The translations under genes and the position numbers were made by a program. Under the pieces are notes generated by a model. The model was not told where the DNA came from, did not search any database, and worked only from the letters and a program-made list of their open reading frames with translations. Below, piece by piece: positions 52,606 to 62,900 of a stretch of 64,000 bases of DNA. Each line of letters starts with the position of its first letter. Position 1 is the stretch's first letter. Origin of the DNA: Bog-375 sp049698695 (GTDB lineage: Bacteria > Acidobacteriota > Terriglobia > Bryobacterales > Bryobacteraceae); assembly GCA_049698695.1 (NCBI GenBank), contig JBAVYH010000072.1:1-64000 (forward strand), written 5' to 3'.

Positions 52606-53214
52606 TCACGGCTCGCGCCGCTTGGCGGTTACGAATTCGATCTCCTGCTGCTTGGGGATGCCGGGCTCGAAGCACCGGCGGCAGCGCGCTTCGTACATAT
52701 CGGCGGTGCCCACCACAATCAGGTCATCGGAGCCGCGCAGCCGCTGCGTATGCTTGGCCGGATTGCCGCAACGGACGCACACGGCCAGCGTCTTGGTGAT
52801 AGATTCGGCCTGCGCCAGCAGATCCGGAATCGGCGCGAACGGCCGCCCCAGGTAGTCCGTATCCAGGCCGGCGACGATCACCTGCTTGCCGCTGTCGGCC
52901 AGCCTTCCCGTCACCTCCACCAACTCCGGGCCCATGAAGTTCGCTTCGTCCACGCCCACCACTTCGGCGCGCCAATCGATCCGCTCCAGTATCTCGGCCG
53001 CGCCCGAAACCACTTGCGAATGCAAGCGCAGGTCGCCGTGAGAGACGATCTCTTCGGCCGAGTAGCGGTCGTCGAGCACCGGTTTGAACACGGCCACCCG
53101 CTTGCGCGCGATCATGGCGCGCCGCAGGCGGCGGATCAGCTCCTCGCTCTTGCCCGAAAACATGGGGCCGCAAATCACTTCAATCCAGCCGGCGTTGCCC
53201 GTGATGATATCCAT
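52606..53214 (-). CDS. tdk: Thymidine kinase
   Basis: 202 residues, a type II thymidine kinase. The P-loop is GPMFSGKSEELIRRL, the Walker B-like catalytic region is VVGVDEANFM, and the zinc-binding cysteines are in AVCVRCGNPA and YEARCRRCF. YLGRPFAPIPDLLAQAESI is diagnostic. It salvages thymidine to dTMP in the cytoplasm. It is separated from the upstream hydrolase gene by 23 bases. Confidence 0.95.
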   Translation of the reverse strand: MDIITGNAGWIEVICGPMFSGKSEELIRRLRRAMIARKRVAVFKPVLDDRYSAEEIVSHGDLRLHSQVVSGAAEILERIDWRAEVVGVDEANFMGPELVEVTGRLADSGKQVIVAGLDTDYLGRPFAPIPDLLAQAESITKTLAVCVRCGNPAKHTQRLRGSDDLIVVGTADMYEARCRRCFEPGIPKQQEIEFVTAKRREP

Positions 53215-53237
53215 ACGAACCGTTCAGCATCCCACAG

Positions 53238-53870
53238 TTAGAGCTCCGCCGCCACTGCCGTCACGCGCTCCTCCAGCGCTTCGAGGCCGCCCGCGAAAAA
53301 GTGGTCCGCGGCTTCGATCCACACGATGCGTTTCGGCGCGGCCCACCGGGCGAAGGCGGCTTCCAGTTCGGCGCGCGGCCCGTATTGGTCGTGCGTGCTC
53401 TGCACGAAAACCTTCGGTGTCGCGCAGCGTTCCAGGTACTCCGCGGCGCCCATGGCGGTCGGGAATCCGGCGGCGAGAAGAAAACGCGCGCCGCCGGTTT
53501 CGCATCCCAGGCGCGTGATCACCCGCGCGCCGAAGGAAAAACCGGCCAGCGCGTGCGGCAGCCCGGGGTGCCGCGTGCGCAGCCACTCGAGGGCCGCGCG
53601 GGCGTCTTCGATTTCGCCCTCCAGGTTCCCGTACTCGCCCTGGCTGCGGCCCACCCCGCGATAATTGAACCGCAGCACCGCGAGACCGGCGCGGCGCAAT
53701 CCGCGCGCCAGCCGGTAGACCACTTTGTTGTGCAGCGTGCCGCCGTGCTGCGGGTGCGGATGGCAGACCACCGCCGCGCACCACGGGTCGCGGTCGTGCG
53801 GCTCTTCGAGCAGTGCTTCCAAGCGGCCCTCCGGCCCGGCGATTTCGTGCGATTCAATGCGGCGAGTCAT
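53238..53870 (-). CDS. Alpha/beta hydrolase
   Basis: 210 residues with a single alpha/beta hydrolase fold. The oxyanion-side block is AAVVCHPHPQHGGTLHNKVV, followed by VLRFNYRGVGRS. The nucleophile elbow is GFSFGARV, the acid is likely in STHDQYG, and the histidine is in EAADHFFAG. This pattern belongs to the small dienelactone hydrolase/YpfH-like group often annotated as peptidase S15-like. The substrate is unknown. It lies upstream of tdk on the same strand. Confidence 0.86.
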   Translation of the reverse strand: MTRRIESHEIAGPEGRLEALLEEPHDRDPWCAAVVCHPHPQHGGTLHNKVVYRLARGLRRAGLAVLRFNYRGVGRSQGEYGNLEGEIEDARAALEWLRTRHPGLPHALAGFSFGARVITRLGCETGGARFLLAAGFPTAMGAAEYLERCATPKVFVQSTHDQYGPRAELEAAFARWAAPKRIVWIEAADHFFAGGLEALEERVTAVAAEL

Positions 53871-53938
53871 GGGCGGTCGAGGTCTAGAGCTTTACCGGGA
53901 AGCTATGATCATGGATGATGTTTTCGGAGAAGACAGAT

Positions 53939-54463
53939 TCATTCGAAATGAACCGTCTCAATGATTGACAGCAGGGGCAAAATGCCGTCGTGTGGAGGCG
54001 GCTGGGCCTGATCGGCATCAGATCCCGCCAATAAAGTCAGAATTGTGCATTCGCGGGGCTGAAGGACATCAACGGTCCAATGGCACGCTGCCCGCCCGCA
54101 CGACACACATACGGGAGTCCGGTTCCCGTTGACGAACACGAAACTGAGTGACCTGCATGACATGCGCAAGGATTTCAATCTCTGCGACACAGTTTGCGGA
54201 GTTGCGCCGCCGCGATTCACTATGAAGCGCAGCACCACTGTTCCAGGATTCAGCTTCGTGTCCCTGATTAGATCCACTATCAATTCGGCGTCTTGCAGGC
54301 CGAATTCTTGAGGATCGCGTTCGTGAACTCGCAAGGACGGCGGATGCCGGAAGGAAAGCCCAGTTGCGGCGCTGCGGTACAAAGCCCAGCCATCAGTCGC
54401 GACCCGGCTGTCCGCTGCGGTGGCGGCACAGGCCACCATTAGAATAAGGGTGGTCGCAATCAT
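53939..54463 (-). CDS. Exported protein of unknown function
   Basis: 174 residues from the ATG at 54463. The signal peptide is MIATTLILMVACAATA. The mature domain begins ALYRSAATGLSFRHPPSLRV, which recalls the start of PsbP-like or DUF-type exported proteins. Three cysteines (CVSCGRAAC) are close together. It ends in LSIIETVHFE. No named family is certain. A longer upstream frame looks non-coding. Confidence 0.66.
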   Translation of the reverse strand: MIATTLILMVACAATAADSRVATDGWALYRSAATGLSFRHPPSLRVHERDPQEFGLQDAELIVDLIRDTKLNPGTVVLRFIVNRGGATPQTVSQRLKSLRMSCRSLSFVFVNGNRTPVCVSCGRAACHWTVDVLQPRECTILTLLAGSDADQAQPPPHDGILPLLSIIETVHFE

Positions 54464-54569
54464 CTCGCTTCTACTGCCAAAGTACCTAAACGATATCTTA
54501 CACTTAATCCACGCGGTTACATCCGGAATCCGATTCGGATTGTAGAGCCGCACCGCCGGCCCGCCGCCG

Positions 54570-55070
54570 CTAATTCGTGCGGTAGTTCGTGAACTGCATG
54601 TCGAGTCCGAAATCGGCCGCCCGCAACAGTTGAATCGCCTGCTGCAAGGTGTCGCGGTCGCGCCCGGAAACACGCACGAAGTCGCCCTGGATGGAAGCTT
54701 GCACCTTCAGCTTCCCGTCTTTGATCTTCTTTACGATTTCGCGCGCCTTTTCGGTCGGGATGCCCTGTTGCAGCGTCACTTCCTGGCGCACGGTCGACCC
54801 CGCCGCCGGCGTCACCGTCCCGAAGCTCAGGTTCTTCAGCGGCACCTTGCGCTTCACCAGCTTCGATTCCAGAATGTCCACCACCGCCTTGAGCTTGAAC
54901 TCGTCCTTGCTTGCCAGCACCAGCTTGTTGTCTTTTTCGTTCAACTCGATCGAGGAATGAGAGTCCTTCAAGTCGTAGCGCTGCTGAATTTCCTTCTGCG
55001 CCTGCTGGATGGCGTTCAGCACTTCCGGCATTTCGATTTTCGAGACCACATCAAAGCTGTTATCGGGCAT
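54570..55070 (-). CDS. yajQ: YajQ-family nucleotide-binding protein
   Basis: 166 residues, the usual size. It has the start FDVVSKIEMPEVLNAIQQAQ, the QQRYDLKDS block, ILESKLVKRKVPLKNL, and the end AADFGLDMQFTNYR. YajQ proteins bind nucleotides, and one branch binds c-di-GMP. It follows the response regulator gene by three bases. Confidence 0.94.
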   Translation of the reverse strand: MPDNSFDVVSKIEMPEVLNAIQQAQKEIQQRYDLKDSHSSIELNEKDNKLVLASKDEFKLKAVVDILESKLVKRKVPLKNLSFGTVTPAAGSTVRQEVTLQQGIPTEKAREIVKKIKDGKLKVQASIQGDFVRVSGRDRDTLQQAIQLLRAADFGLDMQFTNYRTN

Positions 55071-55073
55071 AGT

Positions 55074-55853
55074 CTATTCGGGCGGGCCCGGCTCTTCCGG
55101 GCCGGACGGGAAATCCAGGCCCAGGATCGACCCCGGGCGGCGACGCAGCGGCGTCACCCGGCGCGCGGGTTCCGGCCAGGGACTCTGGTCACTCGCCGTT
55201 TCCGGCTCCGCCGGCGCCGCCTCTTCCATCACATTCTCATCCGCCGATGGCGCGCCCGCCAGCAGAGCCGCCGAGCGACTCGGCTCCTGGTTTTCGAGCG
55301 CCGCGAGCACGTGCCGGGAGATTTCCTCCACCATGCGCTCCATCGAAGCATCGAGCGCGATCGTCACCGCGGCGCGCACCTGCTCGGCATCCACCACGGC
55401 TACAAAAGGCACCGCCGGCGGCGCCTCTTCCGCAGCGGTGTGGCGATCGCCGGGCCCGGCGTCCGGATATTGGCTGCGCGCCGCCTGCGCCGCTTCGGCC
55501 AACGGCTTCACCGCCGCCACCAGCGCCGAGGCTTCGAACGGCTTGTGCAGCACGGCGTCCGCCTCAACCCGCTGGGCTTGCGCCTCGTCCACCTTTTCCA
55601 GCACGCCCGCGGTAAGGATCACGCCCACGTGCCGGTGCTGCGGGCTCATCTTGATGTACTGGCAGACGTCGTAGCCGTTGCGGCCGGGCATCACCGTGTC
55701 CGCCACGATCACGTCCGGATCCACGTCCTGCAGCCGGATGAGCGCCGCTTCGGCGTTGCTGACGGTGACCACCTCGTAGCCTTCCTCGGCCAGGATGCGC
55801 TCGCCCATCCGCTGGGCGTGCGGGCTGTCATCCACCAGCAAAACGCGGCTCAT
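55074..55853 (-). CDS. Response regulator with C-terminal extension
   Basis: 259 residues. The N-terminal receiver domain is complete: VLLVDDSPHAQRMGERIL with the acidic pair, phosphoacceptor in VIVADTVMPGRNG, the Thr/Ser in VILTAGVLEK, and the lysine in AVLHKPFEA. The rest is Ala/Glu/Pro-rich (VAAVKPLAEAAQAARSQ) without a recognisable output domain and ends LDFPSGPEEPGPPE. Its ATG overlaps the bamD stop by four bases. Confidence 0.88.
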   Translation of the reverse strand: MSRVLLVDDSPHAQRMGERILAEEGYEVVTVSNAEAALIRLQDVDPDVIVADTVMPGRNGYDVCQYIKMSPQHRHVGVILTAGVLEKVDEAQAQRVEADAVLHKPFEASALVAAVKPLAEAAQAARSQYPDAGPGDRHTAAEEAPPAVPFVAVVDAEQVRAAVTIALDASMERMVEEISRHVLAALENQEPSRSAALLAGAPSADENVMEEAAPAEPETASDQSPWPEPARRVTPLRRRPGSILGLDFPSGPEEPGPPE

Positions 55854-57292
55854 TGCTTGATGTTACTACCTCCGGCGTCCGCCGGCTGCGGCTGCGCTTG
55901 GGACGCCGTTGGCGCGGTGGTTTCTTTCTTCTTCTTCTTGCTCTTGGCCTGCTTTTCCAGCGCCTTCTTCCGCTCCTTGGCGGCCTGTTCCTGCTTCTTC
56001 CGCAGCATGTCTTGCTGTCTCTTCAGCAGCTTGGCCTGCTCCCGCGCGGAAATCTTGCCGGTGTGGTTCTGGGGCAGCGAAGCATCGGGAGCGCCCGGGG
56101 CGTTAGTGACGGCTGGCTTCTCACCCGCGCCGGTCTTGCCGTTTGCCGCGCCGGCGGCCGGCGCCTGCGCCGCCTCAGGCTGGTTGAGCCGAGCGTCCGG
56201 CGCGGTGTCAATCAGCTTGCTGTCGTTCACCGTGGATGCCGTCACATCGCTGCCGCCGCCGCTGGCGGTGACGCCGGTTGTGCCGGGCACCTCGCCGCCC
56301 TTGGCTGCTACCGGTATGCTCATCGGCATGTAGGGCTTGAGCGTCTCCATCCGCGGCGATCCGGACTTGGCCGTGTCCGTGATATCGGGATGCGCGCTGA
56401 ACGGCCCCCAAACCTTGCTCAGCAGGCTCCGCCTGGAACGGTTCTCCAACTCGTATTTCTGGCGCGCATAAGCCACCGGGTCGGCCTCCGGTACCGGCCG
56501 GTTCATGGCTTTCAGTTGGCTCGCCGCGTCGCTTGCGTGCGGGCTCAACGGGTACTCGCGCACCAGTTTGGTGTATGCCGCCGCTTGCTGGTCCTCAAAC
56601 CGGTCGCCCATACGATGATAGGAATCGGCCTCCAGCATCAGCGCATCATCCGAGCGGCTGTACAGCGGGAACTGGTCCGTCAGCGCAGAAAGGCGGTTGG
56701 CGGCCGCCGGGAAGCTGCCCTTGCTGCGGTAGTAAAACGACCCCACGCGGTATTCCGCATCCGCCAGAACCTCCTGCGCCGTGCGCAGGTACTGCTGCGC
56801 GTCGGGGGCGAACTTGCTGTTCGGAAACTGCACCAGAAGCTGCCGGCATTCCTCTTCCGCGCGCCGCGCGTGCGTCAGGTCGCGGTCGGCCTTGTCCATT
56901 TGCTGGTACTGCATTTTGCAGACTTTTTCCTGGGCCTCGGCGGCTTCCTCCATTTGCGGATAGAACAGGATGAAATCCTTGTACTCGGCCTCGGCCTCCG
57001 CAAAACCGTGGCTGCCGCCTTCGCGATACCAGCTATCGGCCACAGCCAGCTTGGCTTTCGCCAAATACTCGCTGGTGTCGTAGGTGTTCATCAGCGTTTG
57101 CAGCGTCAGCCGCGCCTGCTCGTAGCGGGCGTGTTCAATGTCGTCGACGGCCCGGTCGAACAGCACCTTGTCGGGCTGCTGGGTGTCCTTGGAGATGGGA
57201 TTTTCGTACCTCTTCTTCCTGCAACCGGGAGCCAGCACCAGGACGCACATCACTGCCACCACGGCAGCCGGACGGATGACATTTCGCGGCAT
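55850..57292 (-). CDS. bamD: BamD-like outer membrane assembly lipoprotein
   Basis: 480 residues from the ATG at about 57292. The lipobox is VLAPGC, so the protein should be an outer membrane lipoprotein. TPR-like repeats of the BamD type follow (DIEHARYEQARLTLQTLMNT, ECRQLLVQFPNSKFAPDAQQ, YYRSKGSFPAAANRLSAL). From about residue 290 to the end a long extension is added that BamD of model species lacks; it is Pro/Ala/Lys-rich and includes a Lys-rich run (KSKKKKKETTAP). BamD helps fold beta-barrel proteins. Confidence 0.86.
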   Translation of the reverse strand: MPRNVIRPAAVVAVMCVLVLAPGCRKKRYENPISKDTQQPDKVLFDRAVDDIEHARYEQARLTLQTLMNTYDTSEYLAKAKLAVADSWYREGGSHGFAEAEAEYKDFILFYPQMEEAAEAQEKVCKMQYQQMDKADRDLTHARRAEEECRQLLVQFPNSKFAPDAQQYLRTAQEVLADAEYRVGSFYYRSKGSFPAAANRLSALTDQFPLYSRSDDALMLEADSYHRMGDRFEDQQAAAYTKLVREYPLSPHASDAASQLKAMNRPVPEADPVAYARQKYELENRSRRSLLSKVWGPFSAHPDITDTAKSGSPRMETLKPYMPMSIPVAAKGGEVPGTTGVTASGGGSDVTASTVNDSKLIDTAPDARLNQPEAAQAPAAGAANGKTGAGEKPAVTNAPGAPDASLPQNHTGKISAREQAKLLKRQQDMLRKKQEQAAKERKKALEKQAKSKKKKKETTAPTASQAQPQPADAGGSNIKQ

Positions 57293-57359
57293 AAAGGATT
57301 CCAGTTTCACTTCACTTCTCCAGCAATTCTTCGCCGGCGGTCTTCCGCCGCCGTGATCA

Positions 57360-58034
57360 TCAACACTGAATGGCGGTTGCCTGGGCGGCAATTTCGCGCA
57401 TCTCGCGCGTGGTGGCTTCAGGGCTCGCACTGTGAAAGATGGCCGACCCTGTGACGATCCATTCACACCCCGCACGCACTACTTCGGCCAGGTTCTCCGG
57501 GTGGACTCCGCCATCGATTTCGATCGGGAAAGCTAACTTCTTTTCACGCCGCATGCGCTCCAGCTTGCGCGCCTTTTCGAGCACATACGGAATCAGCTTC
57601 TGGCCGCCCCAGCCCGGGTTTACACTCATTAGCAGCACGTAGTCGGCCACTTCCAGCACATCTTCCAGCATCGCCACCGAGGTGGCCGGGTTCAACACCA
57701 CTCCCGCCATGGCGCCCGCATCCTTGATCATGGTCAGCGTGGCGTCCAGGTGCTGGCACGCCTCATAATGCACCGAAACCGAGTTGGCGCCCGCCTCGAT
57801 AAAGGCCTTGGCGTACTGCTCCGGACGCTCGATCATGAGGTGGCAATCCAGGTGGGCGCGCGTTGTTTTGCGAATCGATTCGACCACCGGCGGCCCAATC
57901 GTCATATTGGGGACAAAATGGCCGTCCATCACGTCGAGATGGAGGATGGTGGCCCCCCCGCGCTCCACCGAGGCGATTTCCTCGGCCAAGCGCGCGAAGT
58001 CCGCGGACAGAATTGAGGGAACGATTTCAATCAT
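57360..58034 (-). CDS. rpe: Ribulose-phosphate 3-epimerase
   Basis: 224 residues. It interconverts ribulose- and xylulose-5-phosphate in the pentose phosphate pathway. Motifs are IVPSILSADFARLAEEIASV, LHLDVMDGHFVPNMTIGP with the metal aspartate, HLMIERPEQY, VLLMSVNPGWGGQKL, FPIEIDGGVHPENL, and WIVTGSAIFH. Its start overlaps the rsmB stop by eight bases. Confidence 0.96.
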   Translation of the reverse strand: MIEIVPSILSADFARLAEEIASVERGGATILHLDVMDGHFVPNMTIGPPVVESIRKTTRAHLDCHLMIERPEQYAKAFIEAGANSVSVHYEACQHLDATLTMIKDAGAMAGVVLNPATSVAMLEDVLEVADYVLLMSVNPGWGGQKLIPYVLEKARKLERMRREKKLAFPIEIDGGVHPENLAEVVRAGCEWIVTGSAIFHSASPEATTREMREIAAQATAIQC

Positions 58035-59115
58035 GTGCGGGTTCTTCCGATTTTATCACAGCGGCCCAGAAACCATCGCCCGCGTCGCGCCCCGGAAGCC
58101 GCTCCCACACGGTAACGGCGCGCCCCGGCGCGGCCTCCGCTACCACTTCTTGGTTCTCCTCCGGCTCCAGCGAGCAGGTGGAATACACCAGCCGCCCGCC
58201 CGGCGCCAGCGCAGCCAGCGCGTTTCGCAGGAGCGCCGTCTGGCGGCCGCGCAGATCAATGAGATCGTCCGGCCGCAAGCGCCACTTGATTTCCGGATTG
58301 CGCCCCAGCGTCCCCGTCCCCGAGCACGGGGCATCCACCAGGATGCGTTCGAAGTGGCGCGCCAGCGGCAGCGGCCGCGTGCCATCCAAAACCACTAAGT
58401 CGGCGGCGAGCGAGCGCAGAGCGCGCAAACGATGCAAGTGCAGATCGCAAGCCACCGCGCGCACTCCGGCTTCGAGCGCCTGCGCCGTCTTGTTGCCTGG
58501 CGCCGCGCACAAATCGAGAAAGCTGTGTCCCGGCTTCAGCTCGAGCAGTGGCACGATGGATTGCGAGCCGATGTCCTGGAAGCGTGTGCCCGCGGCGGAA
58601 ACGCGCACGTACTTTTGGGGCTCTTCGAGCGCGGCCAGCGCGATGGCGCGCGCGGCATCCGGTCCGTGGTGCCGCTCCCAGCGATCGAGCAGCCACTCCG
58701 GGCAGGAGAGCTCCACTTCGCGCGTGGGCCACGGCACCGGCTCTCGATCCACTTTGCGCAGCACCGCGTTCACCATCCCCGCCGCCGACCGCTTGCGCGC
58801 CCGCTTCACCAGCTCCACGCTCTCCGCCACCGCCGCGTGCGCCGGAACGCGCTCCAGGTAACGAAGCTGATAGATGCCCATGCGCAGCGCCAGCCGCACT
58901 TCCACGTCCAGTCGCCGAGGCCCGCCGAAGTGTTCGATCAGGAAATCGAGCTGCGCCCGATACCGCAACACACCGAAGACGATCTCGGAAGCGAGGCCCG
59001 CATCGCGCGTATCGAGCGCCGCCGTCGCCGCCAGCAGCAGGTCGGACGCCCAGCCGCCGCCCTCCACTCTGCGAAGCACGGCAAACGCGGTCTGGCGGGC
59101 AGGTGCAATTGTCAT
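58027..59115 (-). CDS. rsmB: 16S rRNA (cytosine-967) methyltransferase
   Basis: 362 residues. An N-terminal NusB-like domain (QTAFAVLRRVEGGGWASDLL, GVLRYRAQLDFLIEHF) precedes the SAM methyltransferase. The SAM site is FLDLCAAPGNKTAQALE. The catalytic cysteine is in VDAPCSGTGTLGRNPEIKW and the general-base region is VYSTCSLEPEEN. It is somewhat shorter than E. coli RsmB. It overlaps rpe downstream. Confidence 0.94.
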   Translation of the reverse strand: MTIAPARQTAFAVLRRVEGGGWASDLLLAATAALDTRDAGLASEIVFGVLRYRAQLDFLIEHFGGPRRLDVEVRLALRMGIYQLRYLERVPAHAAVAESVELVKRARKRSAAGMVNAVLRKVDREPVPWPTREVELSCPEWLLDRWERHHGPDAARAIALAALEEPQKYVRVSAAGTRFQDIGSQSIVPLLELKPGHSFLDLCAAPGNKTAQALEAGVRAVACDLHLHRLRALRSLAADLVVLDGTRPLPLARHFERILVDAPCSGTGTLGRNPEIKWRLRPDDLIDLRGRQTALLRNALAALAPGGRLVYSTCSLEPEENQEVVAEAAPGRAVTVWERLPGRDAGDGFWAAVIKSEEPAHD

Positions 59116-59158
59116 TCCATCGGCAGCGTAGCAGATGTGTGCGGGCGCAGTGTGGACA

Positions 59159-59635
59159 GGCGCTTTCGCCGGTCGACCGGAGTTTCTACATCTCCGGGCG
59201 TTCGGCGACGACTCGCCCCGCCCACCCGCTCGTGCTGTCTTGTATCAGGGCATGGCTTCAGCCGTGCCGAAAAATGCGGCTCCCTGGAGGCTTTAGCCGC
59301 TGCCGCTTTTTCCTTGCCGTGTAGATAAAGCAATGCGTGAATTCCAAGCGTGCGCCGGCGACTCCAGCTTTCACCGGGTTCGCTGCAATGTGTCCCCGGT
59401 GCTGCCAAGGCTTTGCCGGCTCTCGACTCGCTGTTCGGAGAACCCGCGTCGGCAGGTTGGGACAATCCTCAGGGGCTGAAGCCCGACTGCTTACTACGCT
59501 TCTGCGGCACGGCTGAAGCCGTGCCCTGATACACAACGAGTCTGCAGCTACACCGTGGAACTTCGCGCGGACCGGATTCCCGCGCACTCGGAAATGTAGA
59601 AACTCCAGAGACGGGCGCTTTCGCCTGTCGACCGG
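59159..59635. repeat. Nested direct and inverted repeats in a gene-free stretch
   Basis: The 874-base gap 59116-59989 has no convincing gene. Direct repeats CGCTTTCGCCGGTCGACCGG (59161-59180) and CGCTTTCGCCTGTCGACCGG (59616-59635) bound it. Just inside are inverted copies GAGTTTCTACATCTCCG (59180-59196) and CGGAAATGTAGAAACTC (59590-59606). Further inside is an inverted pair of family C palindromes (59239-59268 and 59506-59534). The layering looks like a decayed mobile element or nested repeats. From 59636 to 59989 nothing clear was found. Confidence 0.6.
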
Positions 59636-59989
59636 CTTTCTGCGGTTCACCAGCAAGCGCCTGCGCAAAACTTACTGGACGGTGTAGTTGTTTTGGCTGT
59701 CCGCGGGTCTTAGTAGCGTAGGAAGTCGCGTTTGGGGTGAACCGCGCTGCGGGCCGCCGGCGGCGGGGAATGGGTCGTTGCCGGCGGCGCCGCTGAACTG
59801 CGCCGGCGCAAGCGCCATCGGTTCACGAATTGATCCAGCGAGCAAGCGCAGCAAGCTGCCGCATTGGGTTGCGAAGCTACACGTGTGTGTCGCTGGTGCC
59901 CGCGAGGTTTGACCTCCGGGATGGCAAAGTCACTGCAATTGGAGTGGACCGCCAATTGCTTTATCTAATAGACGTGTCTTCGGACAAGT

Positions 59990-62900
59990 ATGTCTAACCT
60001 TAACCACGCAGTAATTCTAAGTTTCATGTTATCGATGCCCCTGATGGCGCAATCCACCTGCACGGGCGTGAACTTTCTCAACGCCAAAACCGTCAACCTG
60101 AAACCAAGCGCCACATCGCACATCAACGTGGTCCGCCAGAGTGACGGCAGTTACACCGGATTCGAAGTGGCCGACACAGCACCATACCGCGTCATATCGA
60201 TTACGCCTCACTTTGAAATGCAGTTCGGCGCCTGCCTCCATCACGGGTTTCCAACCTCGCCGGTGGTCACTCCGCCGCTTGCGAATCCGCCGGGAGCGGG
60301 GTCACAGTCGGTGGTTTCGGAGATTACTCCCTCCGGGCAGTACTTGGTCGCGAGCGTTGGCGGCGCGGGCGACTATGGTCCCGAGACAATCTATTTCGAC
60401 ATCTTCGACAGCGGGCTCCAGTTGGTCTCCGAAACCACTTTTTCGTCGAGCACCGCGGGCGAGGTGTTTTACAGCCTCGCGCTTGCGGACATGAACGGAG
60501 ACGGAAAGGCGGACCTGGTCGCGGTTTCCGAAATTCCGACCGGACATGGATTCGGGTTCCCGGGCGTGTGGGTGTTTCCTGGAAACGGGGACGGCACGTT
60601 CCAAACCGGCAAGCGGCAGGCTCTTACCGCGACTCCTTTGCGGGGCCCCGTGTCGTTTGCAGTGGGCGATCTCAACAACGATGGAAAGCCGGACCTCGTC
60701 ATTAGCTTCGTCGACCTGCCTCTTGTCATCGCTCTCAACAACGGAGATGGCACCTTCAACCAGTTGTCCGCGACCAGTCCGCTTTCTTCAATCCTCCTGG
60801 GCGGATCGATTGCCCTCGCCGACCTGAACGGCGACGGAAAGCTGGACCTGATCTTCGCGCCCTCGCCGACGGCAGGTGCGCCCAACGTGCAGGTTTCCTT
60901 GGGAAATGGCGATGGCACCTTTCAAAGTTTCCAGTCCTTTCCAGCCCTGACTGGCTCCGGCGATGCCACAGTCGCAGTGGGAGACGTGAATGGCGACGGC
61001 ATTCCCGACATCGTAACCGCCGGGGGATCGATTCTATTTGGCGACGGCACAGGCGGCTTCCCCACCCGCAGGGACTATGTAATCGAGGGAAGCGGCTCCG
61101 TCATGCTCGCCGATTTCGACGGGGACGGCAAATCTGACATCATCGTCGGCACCGGCAATCCCACTTTCCTGTCCGGCATTGCGAATCCCTTTTCCGCGGC
61201 TGAAAATCCCGCGGCCTCGTCCACCATTCCCACTCTAACCGTTCTCTTCGGCCAGGGCGGCGGCGAATTCCTGGCAGCGCCCGTTGCTTTAACAGGTTCG
61301 AACCCACTCATCGCGACCGCCGATTTTGATGGCGACGGCATTCCGGACCTCGTTACCGCGGATGGCAGCGCTAACTTGACCATCCTGAAGGGAAAAGGCA
61401 ACGGCGAATTCTCGCCTGTTTTCGTTTATAACTTTGAGGACGGTTTCCCGGGGTCCCTGGCCGTGGCGGATTTCAACCACGATGGCACGCCCGATGTGGC
61501 CGTGTTCCTGCCGAGCCGCTACCCGGTCGAAGTGTTGCTGTTCCTGGGTAAGGGCGATGGCACTCTCGCGGCCCCGCTTGTGCTATCGGCGCCCGATGCC
61601 GTTTTTAATGGCTCCCCAAGCTTTCTCGGCGCCGTCGATCTGAATGGCGACGGAATCCCGGATCTGGCTGTAGTGGCTCAAGACGCGATATGGGTGTGGA
61701 TCGGTAAAGGAGACGGGACCTTTTCCGCGCCGGCGTCGTATCCCGTTCAGGGAGCGTATGGCGCGCTTGCTTTCGGCGACTTCAACGGCGACGGGAAGGT
61801 TGATGTCGCCGTCGCCACTGCCAACCAAGGTCAGAGTGCGATCGCGTTGCTGCTGGGCAAAGGCGATGGAACATTCCTTGCCGCAAGTTCAATTTCGATT
61901 CCCGTGCCGTCCAACCCTCCTGCTGGGTCCTTTGCCCACGGAGCGGAAAATCTGGTTGCGGCAGACCTCAATGGCGACGGACGGCTCGATCTTGCCTCGA
62001 TCCTCATCGACAACTCTGGCAACGGCCTCGGCATCGCGATTCTCCTCGGCAAGGGCGACGGCACATTCCAGACGCCGGCCATCCTTCTGGAAACTGCGTA
62101 CAGCCTCGCTGCGGCCGATCTGAAGGGCGACGGGATTCCCGACCTGGTTCTGAGCGGCGCGCCGAATGGAACCGTCGTATTGCTCGGAAACGGAGATGGC
62201 ACCTTCCAGCCGGAGACGCAGATCTCATCCACCACCCTGCAGAGCCTAGTCATAGCGGACTTCAATCGAGACGGATCGCCGGACGTGGCTGGCAGCCTGC
62301 CGAACGGCGTGGCGACATTTCTGAATCTGTCGCAGCCGCTTCCGCCGTTGGCGGTTGTGTCCGGGGCAAGCTTTGCGCTAGGCCCATTGGCTGCGGACAC
62401 CGTCGCCAGCGGTTTCGGCAAAGATCTCGCGACGGCAACCGCGGCTGCCACGACGCTTTCTCTGCCCACCAACCTCGCTGGAACCACCGTCACCGTCGAG
62501 GATTCCGCCGGCGTCAGCCGGCCCGCGCCACTCTACTTCGTCTCGCGGCAGCAGGTGAATTTTCTGATCCCGGCCGCGACCGCGCTCGGCAAGGCCACCA
62601 TCACGGTCACTTCCGGAGATGGCAAGGCGGTCGGCGCTACAACCAGCATCGTCGAATTTTCGCCCGCGCTCTTTACGGTGGGTTTTGACGGTATCGCCGC
62701 CGCCTACGTGGTTCGGGTGGCGCCGGGAGGCGCGCAGACGATAGAGCCGGTCTTCACCGCACAGTCGGGGCAAGTCGTGCCTGTGCCCATCGATCTGACT
62801 TCACCGGGCCAAGTCTACCTGATCCTGTTCGGGACCGGCCTTGATGCCGCCAGCGCCGCTTCGGCGGTGGTGAACGTACAAGGCGTCAGCACCACTGTTA

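Noticed and set aside
55853..57454. A 533-residue plus-strand frame opposite bamD
   Set aside because: Leu/Arg/Gly-rich antisense of a well-supported lipoprotein gene.
59258..59668. Transposase fragment (NPVKAG motif on the minus strand)
   Set aside because: The short NPVKAG match is within repeat sequence and no other transposase motif follows, so I describe the region as repeats only.
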